DNA of 64,000 bases from DAXETY01 sp051155755 (GCA_051155755.1 DAXETY010000035.1:44290-108289), one strand, 5' to 3'; positions 36,119 to 49,675 are shown, counted from the stretch's first letter. The notes: generated by a model from the letters alone, not told the origin. A program made the numbers and translations.

Positions 36119-36649
36119 ATGAAATCGAGTGTGGTTCGATGGCTTTCGATCCCGGTGCTGGTTTCGGCCCTGTGGGCCGGTTGTGCCGGACTCGGGAAGC
36201 CCCTGCAGGCACCGGAGGTCCGGATGGCCGGATTGCGCATTGAAAAAGTTGATTTTTTCGAAACGGTGCTGGACTTGCAGCTTCGGGTTTTCAATACCAA
36301 TGACATGGCACTGGAACTCAAAGGACTGGAATGTCGGCTGGAAATCAACGGCGAACCCCTTGCGAGGGGATTGGCCTCGCAGCCGGTTCGACTGCCGGCG
36401 CTGTCCACCGCAACGGTCTCCGTCACGGTGTTTTCCTCGGCCCTGGACATTGCAAACTCGTTCTATCGCATCGTGCAGCCGGATGGGCGGCCGTCCGACA
36501 ACGGCGAGCTTACCTACCGCCTGAAGGGCAAGCTTCATCTGAGCGGCGATGCCCTCCTGCCCCCGACCCTGCCTTTCGACACCACCGGCGTGCTGCCGGT
36601 CCGGAAACTGCTGCAGAGCCGCGGTGCCGAAATTCGGCTCGATCATTGA
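36119..36649 (+). CDS. LEA/WHy-domain lipoprotein
   Basis: 176 residues. The N-terminal signal ends at a lipobox-like WAGC (Cys22), atypical in having Trp at -3. Residues about 35-160 match LEA14/WHy-type folds: LDLQLRVFNTNDMALELKGL and LEINGEPLARGLASQPVRLPAL. Family members are small beta-sandwich proteins, often envelope-bound, with stress or unknown roles. The gene follows the ABC permease by 97 bp on the same strand and may belong to the same unit. Confidence 0.8.
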   Translation: MKSSVVRWLSIPVLVSALWAGCAGLGKPLQAPEVRMAGLRIEKVDFFETVLDLQLRVFNTNDMALELKGLECRLEINGEPLARGLASQPVRLPALSTATVSVTVFSSALDIANSFYRIVQPDGRPSDNGELTYRLKGKLHLSGDALLPPTLPFDTTGVLPVRKLLQSRGAEIRLDH

Positions 36650-36737
36650 CGCCGGACGGCCATCCCGTTAAGAATATCCTGTCGGACATTTGTCGATCCT
36701 GTGAATCGCCGCGCGGCAACAAAGGGAGATCGCTGTA

Positions 36738-37760
36738 ATGAAGTCTGGTTTGATCGGCCTTCCCGGCACCGGAAAAACCGTCGTGTTCGAAGCGCTAACC
36801 GGCAATATCGATCCGAGCGGAGGCAAGGGCGAAAACCGCATCGGCACGGTGCGTGTGCCGGATCACCGCGTCGATGCGCTCGGCAGCATGTATCGGCCCC
36901 AAAAAACCACCTATGCCCAGGTGGAATACTTTCTGCCGGCCCGCGGAGCGGAAAAGGAGCGCGGCAGCCAGTGGACGTCGGTACGGGACTGTGACGCGCT
37001 CATTCACGTGCTGCGCAATTTTAAAGCCTATGGCCTGGAGCCGCCGCACCCTGCCGATGACATTCGCACGGTCGATCAGGAACTGATGCTGGCCGATTAT
37101 GTCGTGGCCGAAAAACGAGTGGAGCGGCTCGAACTGGACCGCCGGCGCGGCAAGACCGTCGATCCCGAAGAATTATCCCGGCTGCAGCAGTGCATCACGC
37201 TGCTGGAAGATCAAATCCCCCTGCGCCATCGACCCGAACTGGCCGAATCGTCCCTGCTGCGGGGGTTCGCCTTTCTTTCGGCCAAACCGATGCTGATGCT
37301 GTTCAACAACGACGACGAAGACGAGGCCCTGCCGGATCCGGGGGAATCCATCGACTCGGAGAACTGCCTGGTGATCCGCGGCAAACTCGAACAGGAATTG
37401 GCGCAGATGACCGGTGAGGAGGCCGAGGCGTTTTTGAAGGAGTTTCACATCGCCGCGGCGGCCACCGACCGGGTCATTGCCAAAACCTACCGGCTGCTGG
37501 GCTTGATCTCGTTTTTCACCGTCGGGGAAGACGAGGTCAAGGCCTGGACGATTCGCAGCGGCACCAGCGCGCTGGATGCGGCCGAGGTGATTCATTCGGA
37601 CATGAAAAAGGGTTTTATCCGTGCGGAGGTACTGGCCTACGAAGATCTGACGGCGGCCGGCAGCTACGCCGAGGCCCGCAAGCACGGCAGCGTCCGTCTC
37701 GAAGGCAAGACCTACGAAGTGCAGGATGGCGACATCATCAATTTTCGTTTCAACGTTTGA
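36738..37760 (+). CDS. YchF/OLA1-like P-loop protein with degenerate switch II
   Basis: 340 residues. The P-loop GLPGTGKT (7-14) and DCDALIHVLRNF, a helical insert, and a C-terminal TGS domain ending GDIINFRFNV match the YchF order. The G3 DxxG motif expected before the switch-II region is not recognisable (YFLPARGAEKERG in its place), and the G4-like position is LMLFNNDDEDE. Real YchF binds ATP and associates with ribosomes; this paralogue may bind nucleotide but hydrolyse it poorly. It is followed after 8 bp by a winged-helix/zinc-ribbon gene. Confidence 0.85.
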   Translation: MKSGLIGLPGTGKTVVFEALTGNIDPSGGKGENRIGTVRVPDHRVDALGSMYRPQKTTYAQVEYFLPARGAEKERGSQWTSVRDCDALIHVLRNFKAYGLEPPHPADDIRTVDQELMLADYVVAEKRVERLELDRRRGKTVDPEELSRLQQCITLLEDQIPLRHRPELAESSLLRGFAFLSAKPMLMLFNNDDEDEALPDPGESIDSENCLVIRGKLEQELAQMTGEEAEAFLKEFHIAAAATDRVIAKTYRLLGLISFFTVGEDEVKAWTIRSGTSALDAAEVIHSDMKKGFIRAEVLAYEDLTAAGSYAEARKHGSVRLEGKTYEVQDGDIINFRFNV

Positions 37761-37768
37761 GCCGAACC

Positions 37769-38059
37769 ATGAAAACCATACGGCAGGAGATCGTAGATAT
37801 GTTGGCAACCCAGGCGCTGACCGCCCGGGAACTGGGCCGCGCCCTGCGGATGAACCCCCGGGAGGTTACCGATCACCTGGAGCATATCCGCAAGTCGCTG
37901 GCCGCCGGGGGCAAGCGACTGAACATCCAGCCGAGTCGTTGTCGCAAGTGCGGGTATGAATTTGCGGACCGGCGCAAGCTCGCTCCGCCGAGTCGCTGTC
38001 CCCGCTGCAAGAGCACCTACCTGGATCCGCCGTATTACGAGGTGGAGGATACCCCATGA
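37769..38059 (+). CDS. Winged-helix plus zinc-ribbon transcription-regulator-like protein
   Basis: 96 residues. The N-terminal part (about 1-50, ALTARELGRALRMNPREVTDHL) is a winged helix-turn-helix of the kind used for DNA binding. The C-terminal part (about 55-85) holds two CxxC pairs, CRKCGYEF and CPRCKSTYL, a rubredoxin-like or zinc-ribbon knuckle. ATG 37769 is used; an upstream TTG at 37757 would overlap the previous stop. The stop overlaps the start of the DUF2845 gene. Confidence 0.82.
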   Translation: MKTIRQEIVDMLATQALTARELGRALRMNPREVTDHLEHIRKSLAAGGKRLNIQPSRCRKCGYEFADRRKLAPPSRCPRCKSTYLDPPYYEVEDTP

Positions 38060-38439
38060 ACCCGACCCAAATCCGGACAAGGATTCATCGCAGCGGGCCT
38101 GCGGCGACGCTGGCACTACTCCTGCTGCTGTTTGCAAACGGGGAGCTTCAGGCTCAATCCGGGCGGGGATTGCGCTGCAACGGCGATCTGGTGACGCCGG
38201 GATATCTCAAGTACGAAGTGCTGAAAAGCTGCGGTGAACCGCTGGCCCGGGATGTCGTCGGTGAAGTGGAAATTGCGGATCCGGGCCGGATTTACGACGG
38301 CGAATACCTGCGGGGACACAGTTACCGCCGCAAGGTCACTTTGTTTATCGAAGAATGGATTTACGATCGCCGTGGACTGAACGTGCTGCGCTTCGAGGGT
38401 AACCGCCTGGTGCAGGTGGAATCCCTCCGCCCTCGGTAG
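38056..38439 (+). CDS. DUF2845 protein, exported
   Basis: 127 residues. A signal peptide (LALLLLLFANGELQA) is followed by a DUF2845 domain: LRCNGDLVTPGYLKYEVLKSCGEP, EEWIYDRR and LRFEGNRLVQVES. Two Cys (in RCNG and SCGE) could form a disulfide in the periplasm. Function unknown. It starts within an ATGA overlap with the winged-helix gene, with GGTGGAGG upstream. Confidence 0.85.
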   Translation: MNPTQIRTRIHRSGPAATLALLLLLFANGELQAQSGRGLRCNGDLVTPGYLKYEVLKSCGEPLARDVVGEVEIADPGRIYDGEYLRGHSYRRKVTLFIEEWIYDRRGLNVLRFEGNRLVQVESLRPR

Positions 38440-38469
38440 CACCGGGCACGCCAATCCTGCGATTCGATT

Positions 38470-39462
38470 TCATGAAATCTCTTCTTTGAGCAGGCAGCAG
38501 GCAATGCGGTGCTGCGGGGTGCCGTCGTCGCAGTAGGTAATGTTGTCGGGCTGGATCAGCTTGTTCATCACGCAGCCTTCCGGGATGTCCAGCTGGAAGA
38601 GGTCGCGCTCGTTGATCGGCGGCTGCTCGACAAGGCGGTCGTTTTCGATTTTCAGGCTGTGCACCGGAAAGTCTTCGCACAGCGGACAGCGGTAGACCCG
38701 GCCGTTGGGGAAAATGAAATAATTTTCGGCGACCTTGCCGGCGCATTCAAACGCTGTTTCCGGTTCTAAGAACACCTTGGGATAGGTTACCGTCAGTCCC
38801 CGCCGGGCAATCTTCTCGGCCGCCGGCGGCACCACCCGCAGCCACTCTGATGGCGAAACCTGCAGGGTGGCGGCGCCGGTTTCGGCCGATTTCCCGCGAA
38901 TTCCGATTACCTGGATAAAAAAGCGCTGGATGCCCAGCTGCAGCAACAGATCTTCCATCTGCGGAAGTTCTTCCAGGTTCGCCCGGCTGACGGTGTAGAT
39001 CAGACTGGTGTTGAACCCGGCCGCAACCGCCTGCTGGATGCCGCGCACACAGGCGTCGTAAGATCCGGTGCCGCGGATTTCATCATTGACCGGGGCGGTT
39101 GCCCCGTCCAGGCTGAAGCTGAAATAATCGACTTCCTCCGGCGAGACCCGGTTCAGAATGTCGTGAAACAAATAGCCGTTGGAGTCGATGGTCACCGAGG
39201 CGTAATCGTAGCTGCGGGCGGCCCGGACGATGGCCGGCAGGTCGGGGTGCAGGGTGGGCTCTCCGCCGAGCAGAACCAGGTTGGCCCGCGGTACCCGTCC
39301 GGCGAACAGGGCCAGCCAGCGCTGGATGGTATCCAGCGGAAGTCTGCCGCTGCCGTGCTGCCGGGGGTTGATGTAGCAGTGCCGGCACTGCAGATTGCAC
39401 TGCGTAAGAATGTGGAAAAAAACGTTGGCGGTATCCCGGGCGAATGCAACGGTTTTTTTCAT
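38470..39462 (-). CDS. Radical SAM protein with SPASM-like C-terminal cysteines
   Basis: 330 residues. TQCNLQCRHCY (CxxxCxxC) binds the SAM [4Fe-4S] cluster, LGGEPTLHPDL is the GGE motif and FSLDGATAPVNDEIRG is typical of the TIM-barrel core. C-terminal Cys residues (FECAG, YRCPLCED, EGCVM, TYCDDG, IACCLL) suggest one or two auxiliary clusters as in SPASM/twitch enzymes. Such proteins modify peptides or act in cofactor and heme pathways; no precursor peptide is seen next to it. It shares an ATGA overlap with the upstream cyclic-nucleotide-binding gene. Confidence 0.88.
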   Translation of the reverse strand: MKKTVAFARDTANVFFHILTQCNLQCRHCYINPRQHGSGRLPLDTIQRWLALFAGRVPRANLVLLGGEPTLHPDLPAIVRAARSYDYASVTIDSNGYLFHDILNRVSPEEVDYFSFSLDGATAPVNDEIRGTGSYDACVRGIQQAVAAGFNTSLIYTVSRANLEELPQMEDLLLQLGIQRFFIQVIGIRGKSAETGAATLQVSPSEWLRVVPPAAEKIARRGLTVTYPKVFLEPETAFECAGKVAENYFIFPNGRVYRCPLCEDFPVHSLKIENDRLVEQPPINERDLFQLDIPEGCVMNKLIQPDNITYCDDGTPQHRIACCLLKEEIS

Positions 39463-39971
39463 TGCATGGCTTTGCGGAGCTGTTCGGTCTTTTTCTTGGC
39501 ACTGATCAGCTCGTCGTTGGTCAGGCGCAGCCGGATCGACATGTATTCTGCGAAGATGCGGTAGAGCAATAGAAGAAAATCGAGCTTCTCGTCGCGGGTG
39601 CCTTCTCCGGCGATCCGCTCGCGGGCCGAGGTATCCACGGCCAGGCAGATGGTTTTGCCCACCGCGTAGACCGACGCCGAACGGCTCAGACTGTCGATAA
39701 TGCGCATTTCTCCGAAAATTTCGCCCTTGCGGTCGATGGTGCCGATGTCGTGGCCGGCCTTGGAAATGCGGATTTGTCCCGAAAGCAGAAAATACAGCCA
39801 GGGATCCAGGTCGCCTTCCTTGATGATGCGCTCGCCGTGTTCGTACTGGCGGATTTTACTCAATCGCAGGAGTTTTCCCAGCGCTTTGGCCTCGAAGTTT
39901 TTCAGCGCGGGGATGGTCATCAGTTTTTGAATGTTTTCAATATTTTCTTTGAGATATTTCGACTCGATCAT
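39459..39971 (-). CDS. Cyclic nucleotide-binding domain protein
   Basis: 170 residues, a single cNMP-binding (Crp-like) beta-barrel with the segment GDLDPWLYFLLSGQIRISK, then GEIFGEMRIIDSLSRSASVYA at the phosphate-binding cassette. There is no helix-turn-helix domain, so it is a stand-alone sensor rather than a transcription factor; a basic C-terminal helix (AKKKTEQLRKAMQ) follows. ATG 39971 has TGAGGA upstream. It is translationally coupled to the radical SAM gene. Confidence 0.87.
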   Translation of the reverse strand: MIESKYLKENIENIQKLMTIPALKNFEAKALGKLLRLSKIRQYEHGERIIKEGDLDPWLYFLLSGQIRISKAGHDIGTIDRKGEIFGEMRIIDSLSRSASVYAVGKTICLAVDTSARERIAGEGTRDEKLDFLLLLYRIFAEYMSIRLRLTNDELISAKKKTEQLRKAMQ

Positions 39972-40166
39972 GGTATCCTCACATTTTCCCGAACAGACTG
40001 CGAATCGCTTGCCGCCGAATGGAAGGTGGTTCTGCAAGCGAGTCTTCGCGAATATCCGGGCTGTGAATGCGGCCGGTCCGGTACCCGGCTTCCATCCGAG
40101 TGCACCGGGCCCGGAATCATGGGGCCGAAAAAACAACCGGAACAACTCTATATATTACCAAACCAG

Positions 40167-41579
40167 CTATTTTTTTTCAAGACAGTCCTTGGAGAGCTGA
40201 CGGTCGAATTCCACCGGGTAACAACCGTCGAAGCAGGCCTTGCAGAAGTTGTGCTCGGCATCGACGACTTCGGTGGACTCCAGCAGTCCCTCGATGCTGA
40301 GGTAATGCAGGGAATCGAGCCCCAGGAACTCGCGCAGTTCGTCCACCGACTTGCGGGCCGCGATCAGTTCGCTGCGGGTGGGGAAATCGATGCCGTAGTG
40401 GCAGGGGAACCGGTGGGGGGGACCGGCCACGCGCATGTGGACGCGTTTTACGCCCAGCTCCCGCAGGGCTTTCACCCGCGTGCGGGCCGTGGTTCCGCGG
40501 ATGATGGAATCTTCGACAATGATGATGTCTTTTCCTCTTAGAATTTCCTTGATCGGGTTGAGCTTCACCCGCACACCGAAATCCCGCATGCTCTGGGTCG
40601 GCTGAATAAACGTCCGTCCGACGTAGTGATTGCGGATCATTCCGGTTTCGAACGGAATGCCGGATTGCTGCGAGTAGCCCAGGGCGGCGTAGGTGCCCGA
40701 ATCCGGAAACGGCATCACCAGGTCGGCTTCCACCGGCGCTTCCTGTGCCAGCCGGCGGCCGTGACTTTTGCGGGCCAGATAGACGTTTTTCCCGTAGATG
40801 GTGCTGTCGGGACGGGCAAAATAGATGAATTCGAATATGCACAGCGATCGCCGTGTTTTGGCATGCGGATTGAGACTGCGCACCCCGTCGCCGTTGATAA
40901 TGACGATCTCTCCGGGTTCCAGCTCCCGGATGTGTTCGGCTTCCACCAGGTCGAGCGCGCAGGTCTCCGAGGCCAGCACGTAGTTACCGTTGATCCGGCC
41001 CAGGCACAGCGGGCGGAAACCGTTCGGATCCTTGATTCCGACCACCTCGCCCTTGCAGGTCAGCAGGACCATGGAAAAGGCCCCTTTGATTTTTTGAACC
41101 GTGTTCAACAGGGACGGCTCGAAACCCTGCTTCAGATTTTTGACGAACAGGTGCAGAAATATTTCACTGTCCATGGTGGTCTGAAAGATGGAGCCCGACT
41201 CTTCCAGCTCCTGCTTCAGAGCCAGGGCGTTGACCAGATTTCCGTTGTGGGCGATGGCGTAGACCTTGTTGCGGTGATGCACCACGAACGGCTGGGCGTT
41301 GGAAAGAATGGAACTGCCGGTGGTGGAATAGCGCACGTGGCCGATGGCGTTGGCTCCGCCGAGCTGCTTCAGGTGGGTGGCATCGAATACATCCGACACC
41401 AGTCCCATCCCTTTGTGAGCGGCAATCTCCCCGTCCTGGAGCACGGCAATGCCGGCGCTCTCCTGTCCGCGGTGCTGCAGGGCATACAGACCGAAATAGG
41501 TGAGCCGGGCCGCCTCGGGGTGACCGTGAATCCCAAAAATTCCGCAAGATTCGCGCGGCTTGTCTTCAACATCCAGCAT
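40167..41579 (-). CDS. purF: Amidophosphoribosyltransferase
   Basis: 470 residues. An 11-residue propeptide precedes the nucleophile Cys12 (CGIFGIHG) of the class II glutaminase domain; the PRPP loop is VEDSIIRGTTA. Cys in RRSLCIFEF, FPCHYGID and CKAC match the structural [4Fe-4S] ligands of the Bacillus-type enzyme. It catalyses the first committed step of purine synthesis, from PRPP and glutamine. It follows carB on the same strand after 235 bp that include a terminator, so it likely has its own promoter. Confidence 0.96.
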   Translation of the reverse strand: MLDVEDKPRESCGIFGIHGHPEAARLTYFGLYALQHRGQESAGIAVLQDGEIAAHKGMGLVSDVFDATHLKQLGGANAIGHVRYSTTGSSILSNAQPFVVHHRNKVYAIAHNGNLVNALALKQELEESGSIFQTTMDSEIFLHLFVKNLKQGFEPSLLNTVQKIKGAFSMVLLTCKGEVVGIKDPNGFRPLCLGRINGNYVLASETCALDLVEAEHIRELEPGEIVIINGDGVRSLNPHAKTRRSLCIFEFIYFARPDSTIYGKNVYLARKSHGRRLAQEAPVEADLVMPFPDSGTYAALGYSQQSGIPFETGMIRNHYVGRTFIQPTQSMRDFGVRVKLNPIKEILRGKDIIIVEDSIIRGTTARTRVKALRELGVKRVHMRVAGPPHRFPCHYGIDFPTRSELIAARKSVDELREFLGLDSLHYLSIEGLLESTEVVDAEHNFCKACFDGCYPVEFDRQLSKDCLEKK

Positions 41580-41724
41580 GACAGCTTCCTTTAATCGTTT
41601 TTCGTCGAAGGAACCCGGTGGCTGTACTTCCGGTAGCAGGTTCCAGATAAAAATACAAATACAGGAAATTAAATTCTTCCAGTGTTCGCAATGTTCGGTT
41701 TGTAAATTGCCGGGTATATGACCG

Positions 41725-41763
41725 AAAATGCCGCCTGCAGGGCAACCGCCGGCTGCTGCGGCA
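41725..41763 (-). terminator. Probable intrinsic terminator after carB
   Basis: On the minus strand, TGCCGC-A-GCAG pairs with CTGC-AG-GCGGCA around a 12-nt loop and is followed by TTTT. It lies about 50 bp after the carB stop. Confidence 0.5.
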
Positions 41764-41814
41764 AGGGTTCGATCCGGTGCAGCACGTCTTTCCGTCGTCG
41801 CTGCCGCGGGAACC

Positions 41815-45048
<3,234 letters not shown>

Positions 45049-45079
45049 GACGGCGTTTTCTCAGGTTCAGCGAGTGGAT

Positions 45080-46216
<1,137 letters not shown>

Positions 46217-46257
46217 TGGGTTCCTTTACATTCGCCGCCTGCGATTCAAAAAGGACT

Positions 46258-46286
46258 CTTTTAACAGGATCGGCGGGATTGTTCAA
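46258..46286 (-). promoter_or_regulatory. Candidate sigma-70 promoter of carAB
   Basis: On the minus strand, TTGAAC (46281-46286), a 17-bp spacer and TAAAAG (46258-46263), about 42 bp before carA. Confidence 0.45.
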
Positions 46287-46384
46287 GATGTGTTCAGCCT
46301 CTTTTAGGGGTCGATCCGGGAATGATTCGCAAAAATGCCCCAACCCCCCGGAATCAGACCGCCGTGTGCAGGTCCCCGAAAGCG

Positions 46385-47104
46385 TCACGCCTTCGAGGCG
46401 TCGGGTGTTTTGCAGCGCTGTGCCAATGCATCCAGCAGATTGTACATGACTCGATTGGCCGCGGCAAAGCGCCCGCCGTCCTCGATCATCTTTGCGGGGG
46501 GCTGCTCCCAGGGGCCTTGCCCGATTTCATCACCGCAATGCCGGATCAGTTCCTGTAAAATCTCCGGCGTCATTTCGGGGTGAAACTGCAGACCGACAAC
46601 CCGTTCACCGAACAAAAATCCTTGGTTCTCACAGCCGCGGCTGCGGGCCAGCGGCACGGCGCCCCGGGGCAATTCATAGGTGTCTCCGTGCCAGTGGAAC
46701 GCTTCCAGCGTTTTCGGCAGGCAGGCCGCCAGGTAGGTTTGTTCGGCGGCGGCGGTGCGCGTGACGGCAAACCAGCCGATTTCGCGGTGGACGTGGGGGT
46801 GCACCGCCGCGTTCAGCGCCGCGGCGATCAACTGCGCCCCCAGGCAGATCCCCAGCACGGTTTTGCCGCTGTCGATGGCCTGGCGGATCTGCCGAATTTC
46901 CGCTTTCATCCAGGAATATTCCTCCGGCCGGTAAACGCTCATCGGGCCGCCCATGACGATCAACCCGTCGAAGGTTCCCAACTGCGGCGGCGCATCGCCG
47001 CGGTAGAACCGGGTTTTTCCGACCGACGCGCCCACCCGTTCGGCCCATGACAGGATACAGCCCGGTGTTTCGAAGGGTACGTGCTGAAATACGTGCAGGC
47101 GCAC
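46385..47104 (-). CDS. Class I glutamine amidotransferase-like protein
   Basis: 239 residues. GLIVMGGPMSVY, then the nucleophile elbow GICLGAQLIAAAL and the His-Glu pair in LQFHPEMTPE make a complete Cys-His-Glu triad. This stand-alone GMP-synthase-like (YfeJ-type) family often acts on glutamine analogues or gamma-glutamyl compounds; the acceptor is unknown. GTG 47104 (MRLHVFQHVPFETPG) is preferred, with AAGGA upstream. An open frame to 47629 in the same phase lies within the glutamate synthase gene and is not coding. It is 160 bp downstream of the glt genes, same strand. Confidence 0.85.
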   Translation of the reverse strand: MRLHVFQHVPFETPGCILSWAERVGASVGKTRFYRGDAPPQLGTFDGLIVMGGPMSVYRPEEYSWMKAEIRQIRQAIDSGKTVLGICLGAQLIAAALNAAVHPHVHREIGWFAVTRTAAAEQTYLAACLPKTLEAFHWHGDTYELPRGAVPLARSRGCENQGFLFGERVVGLQFHPEMTPEILQELIRHCGDEIGQGPWEQPPAKMIEDGGRFAAANRVMYNLLDALAQRCKTPDASKA

Positions 47105-47264
47105 AAGTTTGTTCCTTAATCGTGACCGGTTTCTGATTTGCCGCGTGTTGTCGCGAACGCAGACCCACAACCCGCAACGCGGAACTCGCAAACGTGACCA
47201 TGGACCGAAAACCGGCAATGGGGTTGGCCAACTCCCTCGGGCTTGCCGAAAGCCGGGGATGAAT

Positions 47265-49595
47265 CTACCCCATGGGCGTATTCTCCACCAGATCCCACAC
47301 GCCGCAGGGGCAGGCGCCGCCGCAGAACCCGCAGCCGATGCAGCGCTCGGCATCGACCACGTATTCGTATTCGGTGCCCTGCAACTGACGCCGGCTGATG
47401 GCGTTGTAAGGACAAACGGCGATGCAGATGCCGCAGTCGCGGCAGGCGCCGCAGGACGAACACTGCGAGCCGCAGTGGCCTGTATCTTCGAATTCGGTGA
47501 TGCGCGGATCGAAGTATTCCAGGGATACGCGGCGCATGTCGATCGTCGGTCGCATGCCGGCGGCAGGTCGCTTGCCCTCCAGGATATCGCAGATGGCCGC
47601 GGCGGCCTTTCGGCCGGAACCGATGGCATCGGTCAGCAGGCCGGGCTTGACGGCATCGCCGATGGCGAAAATTTGTGGGTCGCTGCTCTGATAGTGTTCG
47701 TCGACGACCACAAACCCCCGGTTTGTCCCCACCGCCTCCGGTAAAAAATCCAGTTGGGGTGCATCGCCGATGGAAATCACCATGGTATCGGCCGGTAGAA
47801 CTTCCCCGCTGGTCAGTTCGACGCCTTCCTCGGTGATCCGGGCCGTAAACCGCGGCCACAGAAAACGGGCGCCGGCGGCTTCGGCTTCGCGGCGTTCCTT
47901 GCCGAAGGAAGCCGGCTCTTGAATATCGATCAGGGTAATGTCTGCAGCACCCAGGCGATGCGCCTCGGCGGCGACGTCGCAGCCGACGTTGCCGGCGCCG
48001 ATGATCACCACTCGTTTGCCGGGCTCGAACTCGTTGCGCTTGGCCTTTCGCAGAAAATCCAGCGCCGCGATCAGTCGTTCACCGCCCGGTACCGGAAGCA
48101 TCCGGGGTTGTTGGGCACCCACAGCAACGATTACGTAATCGTAGTCTTCTTTCAACTGCCGGACATCCGCCCGGTTCAACTCCTGTTGCAGGTGCACGTG
48201 CGGGATGATCTCGCGGATTCGTTCCAGTTCGCGTTCAATGACATCCGGCGGTATGCGACTTTGCGGAATCACGGATGTCATTTTGCCGCCGAGGCTTTCG
48301 GCCATATCGAACACCACGGCCTCATGGCCTTTCTGTCGCAGCTGCCAGGCTGCCGATATGCCCGCCGGACCGCCGCCGATAACGGCAATGCGATGACCGC
48401 TGACCGGCGGCAGCGCGGGTGTTTCAGCGTTGAGGCTGGCCCGGCCGAGCTGGGTTACGTCGACCGGGGTCATGAAGGCCGTCTGCCGGGTGCAGCCCTG
48501 CATGCAGAGGTTCGGGCAGAGGTAACCGCAGACGGTGGCCGGAAAGGGGGTGTAGGCCAGCGCCAGGTCAACGGCCTCATCGATGCGACCTTCGCGGATC
48601 AAACGCCAGCGCTCCTGCACCGGAATGCCGGTGGGGCAGGTGGCTTCACAGGGCGCGGCGTACTTGCGGTTTTCCCAAACCGGGACATACCGCCGCAGCG
48701 TTCCGGTGGTGATCAAGGGAATCGCGCTGCGGTCCAGATCGGTCAGGTCTCCGATCAGCCCGCCCCGGCCCAGTTCCCGATCCCAGACCGTTTCCCGGAA
48801 GGTGTTCAGAGCGCGCATGCTCCGGTCCGCTTTTTCCCGGGGGGTGCGCGATCGGATCAACTGCCACTGGCTGCGGTCGCTCAGGGTTTCCAGCAGTTCG
48901 GGTTGTCTGATTTGCTGCAGAAAGGTTTTCAGGTTGGCAGCCAGCCAGTTCCAGTCTTCGTCTCCGATGGGCACTGCAATGGCATCGGCCTGGCTGTAGC
49001 CGGCGTGGGCGCCTCTGAAAAACACCTTGCCACCCACCATGCCCACCAGCGGACGGTAACCCAGGACATTTCCGGGATTTTGCGGTTGGTGACCGCAGAC
49101 GACGGCAACGCCGCCGGCCATGAACTCGCCGAAATAATCCCCCACCGAGCCCAGCACCCAAAGTTCGGGCGGTTCGAAACGGGGGTTGTGCTTGGTCATG
49201 GTCATGCCGCGGGCACCGATATTGCCGGCCACGTAAATTTTTCCCTGGGCCATGCCGTTGGCCGCACCGTTGGTGGCGTGGCCGTGCACGACGATATGGG
49301 CGCCGGCGTTGAGCCAGCCCACGTCGTCGGAGACCGGGCCCTCGACTTCAATGAAGGTGTTGGGAAAGCCGAAAGAGCCCACCCGTTGTCCGGGGTGACC
49401 GTCGATGGTCAGGTGGATCGTATCGCCGTCGGTTCGCCACAGCCGCCCGCCGATGCCGTGCTGTCCGTGGGCCTTGATCTGCAGCCGCCGGTATCCCAAA
49501 CCGACCACTTTTTGGATCTCCTCCTCCAGCAGCCGCGAATCCAGGCGTTCACCCAGCTTTTTTCCCGATATTTTTGCAATGTGCTGGCTATTCAT
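47265..49595 (-). CDS. Glutamate synthase GXGXG domain fused to GltD-like oxidoreductase and ferredoxin
   Basis: 776 residues. Residues about 1-245 are the GltB C-terminal GXGXG beta-helix (HGQHGIGGRLW, GHATNGAANGMAQGKIYVAGN). Residues about 310-400 carry the GltD-type Cys motif for [4Fe-4S] clusters (CEATCPTGIP, CGYLCPNLCMQGC). Two Rossmann sites follow (IAVIGGGPAGISAAW and VVIIGAGNVGCDVAAEA), and the end (about 715-776) is a 2x[4Fe-4S] ferredoxin (CGSQCSSCGACRDCG and CIGCGFCGGACPCG). It should pass NAD(P)H or ferredoxin electrons to the FMN domain encoded next door. ATG 49595 has GGAGG six bases upstream. Confidence 0.9.
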   Translation of the reverse strand: MNSQHIAKISGKKLGERLDSRLLEEEIQKVVGLGYRRLQIKAHGQHGIGGRLWRTDGDTIHLTIDGHPGQRVGSFGFPNTFIEVEGPVSDDVGWLNAGAHIVVHGHATNGAANGMAQGKIYVAGNIGARGMTMTKHNPRFEPPELWVLGSVGDYFGEFMAGGVAVVCGHQPQNPGNVLGYRPLVGMVGGKVFFRGAHAGYSQADAIAVPIGDEDWNWLAANLKTFLQQIRQPELLETLSDRSQWQLIRSRTPREKADRSMRALNTFRETVWDRELGRGGLIGDLTDLDRSAIPLITTGTLRRYVPVWENRKYAAPCEATCPTGIPVQERWRLIREGRIDEAVDLALAYTPFPATVCGYLCPNLCMQGCTRQTAFMTPVDVTQLGRASLNAETPALPPVSGHRIAVIGGGPAGISAAWQLRQKGHEAVVFDMAESLGGKMTSVIPQSRIPPDVIERELERIREIIPHVHLQQELNRADVRQLKEDYDYVIVAVGAQQPRMLPVPGGERLIAALDFLRKAKRNEFEPGKRVVIIGAGNVGCDVAAEAHRLGAADITLIDIQEPASFGKERREAEAAGARFLWPRFTARITEEGVELTSGEVLPADTMVISIGDAPQLDFLPEAVGTNRGFVVVDEHYQSSDPQIFAIGDAVKPGLLTDAIGSGRKAAAAICDILEGKRPAAGMRPTIDMRRVSLEYFDPRITEFEDTGHCGSQCSSCGACRDCGICIAVCPYNAISRRQLQGTEYEYVVDAERCIGCGFCGGACPCGVWDLVENTPMG

Positions 49596-49675
49596 GAAGT
49601 TTCCTCCGGAAACTTTTTGTTTCATTGGTCATATTGGTTCCGTCGGCCTGCAATCGACATACCCGCTGCTGTGGT

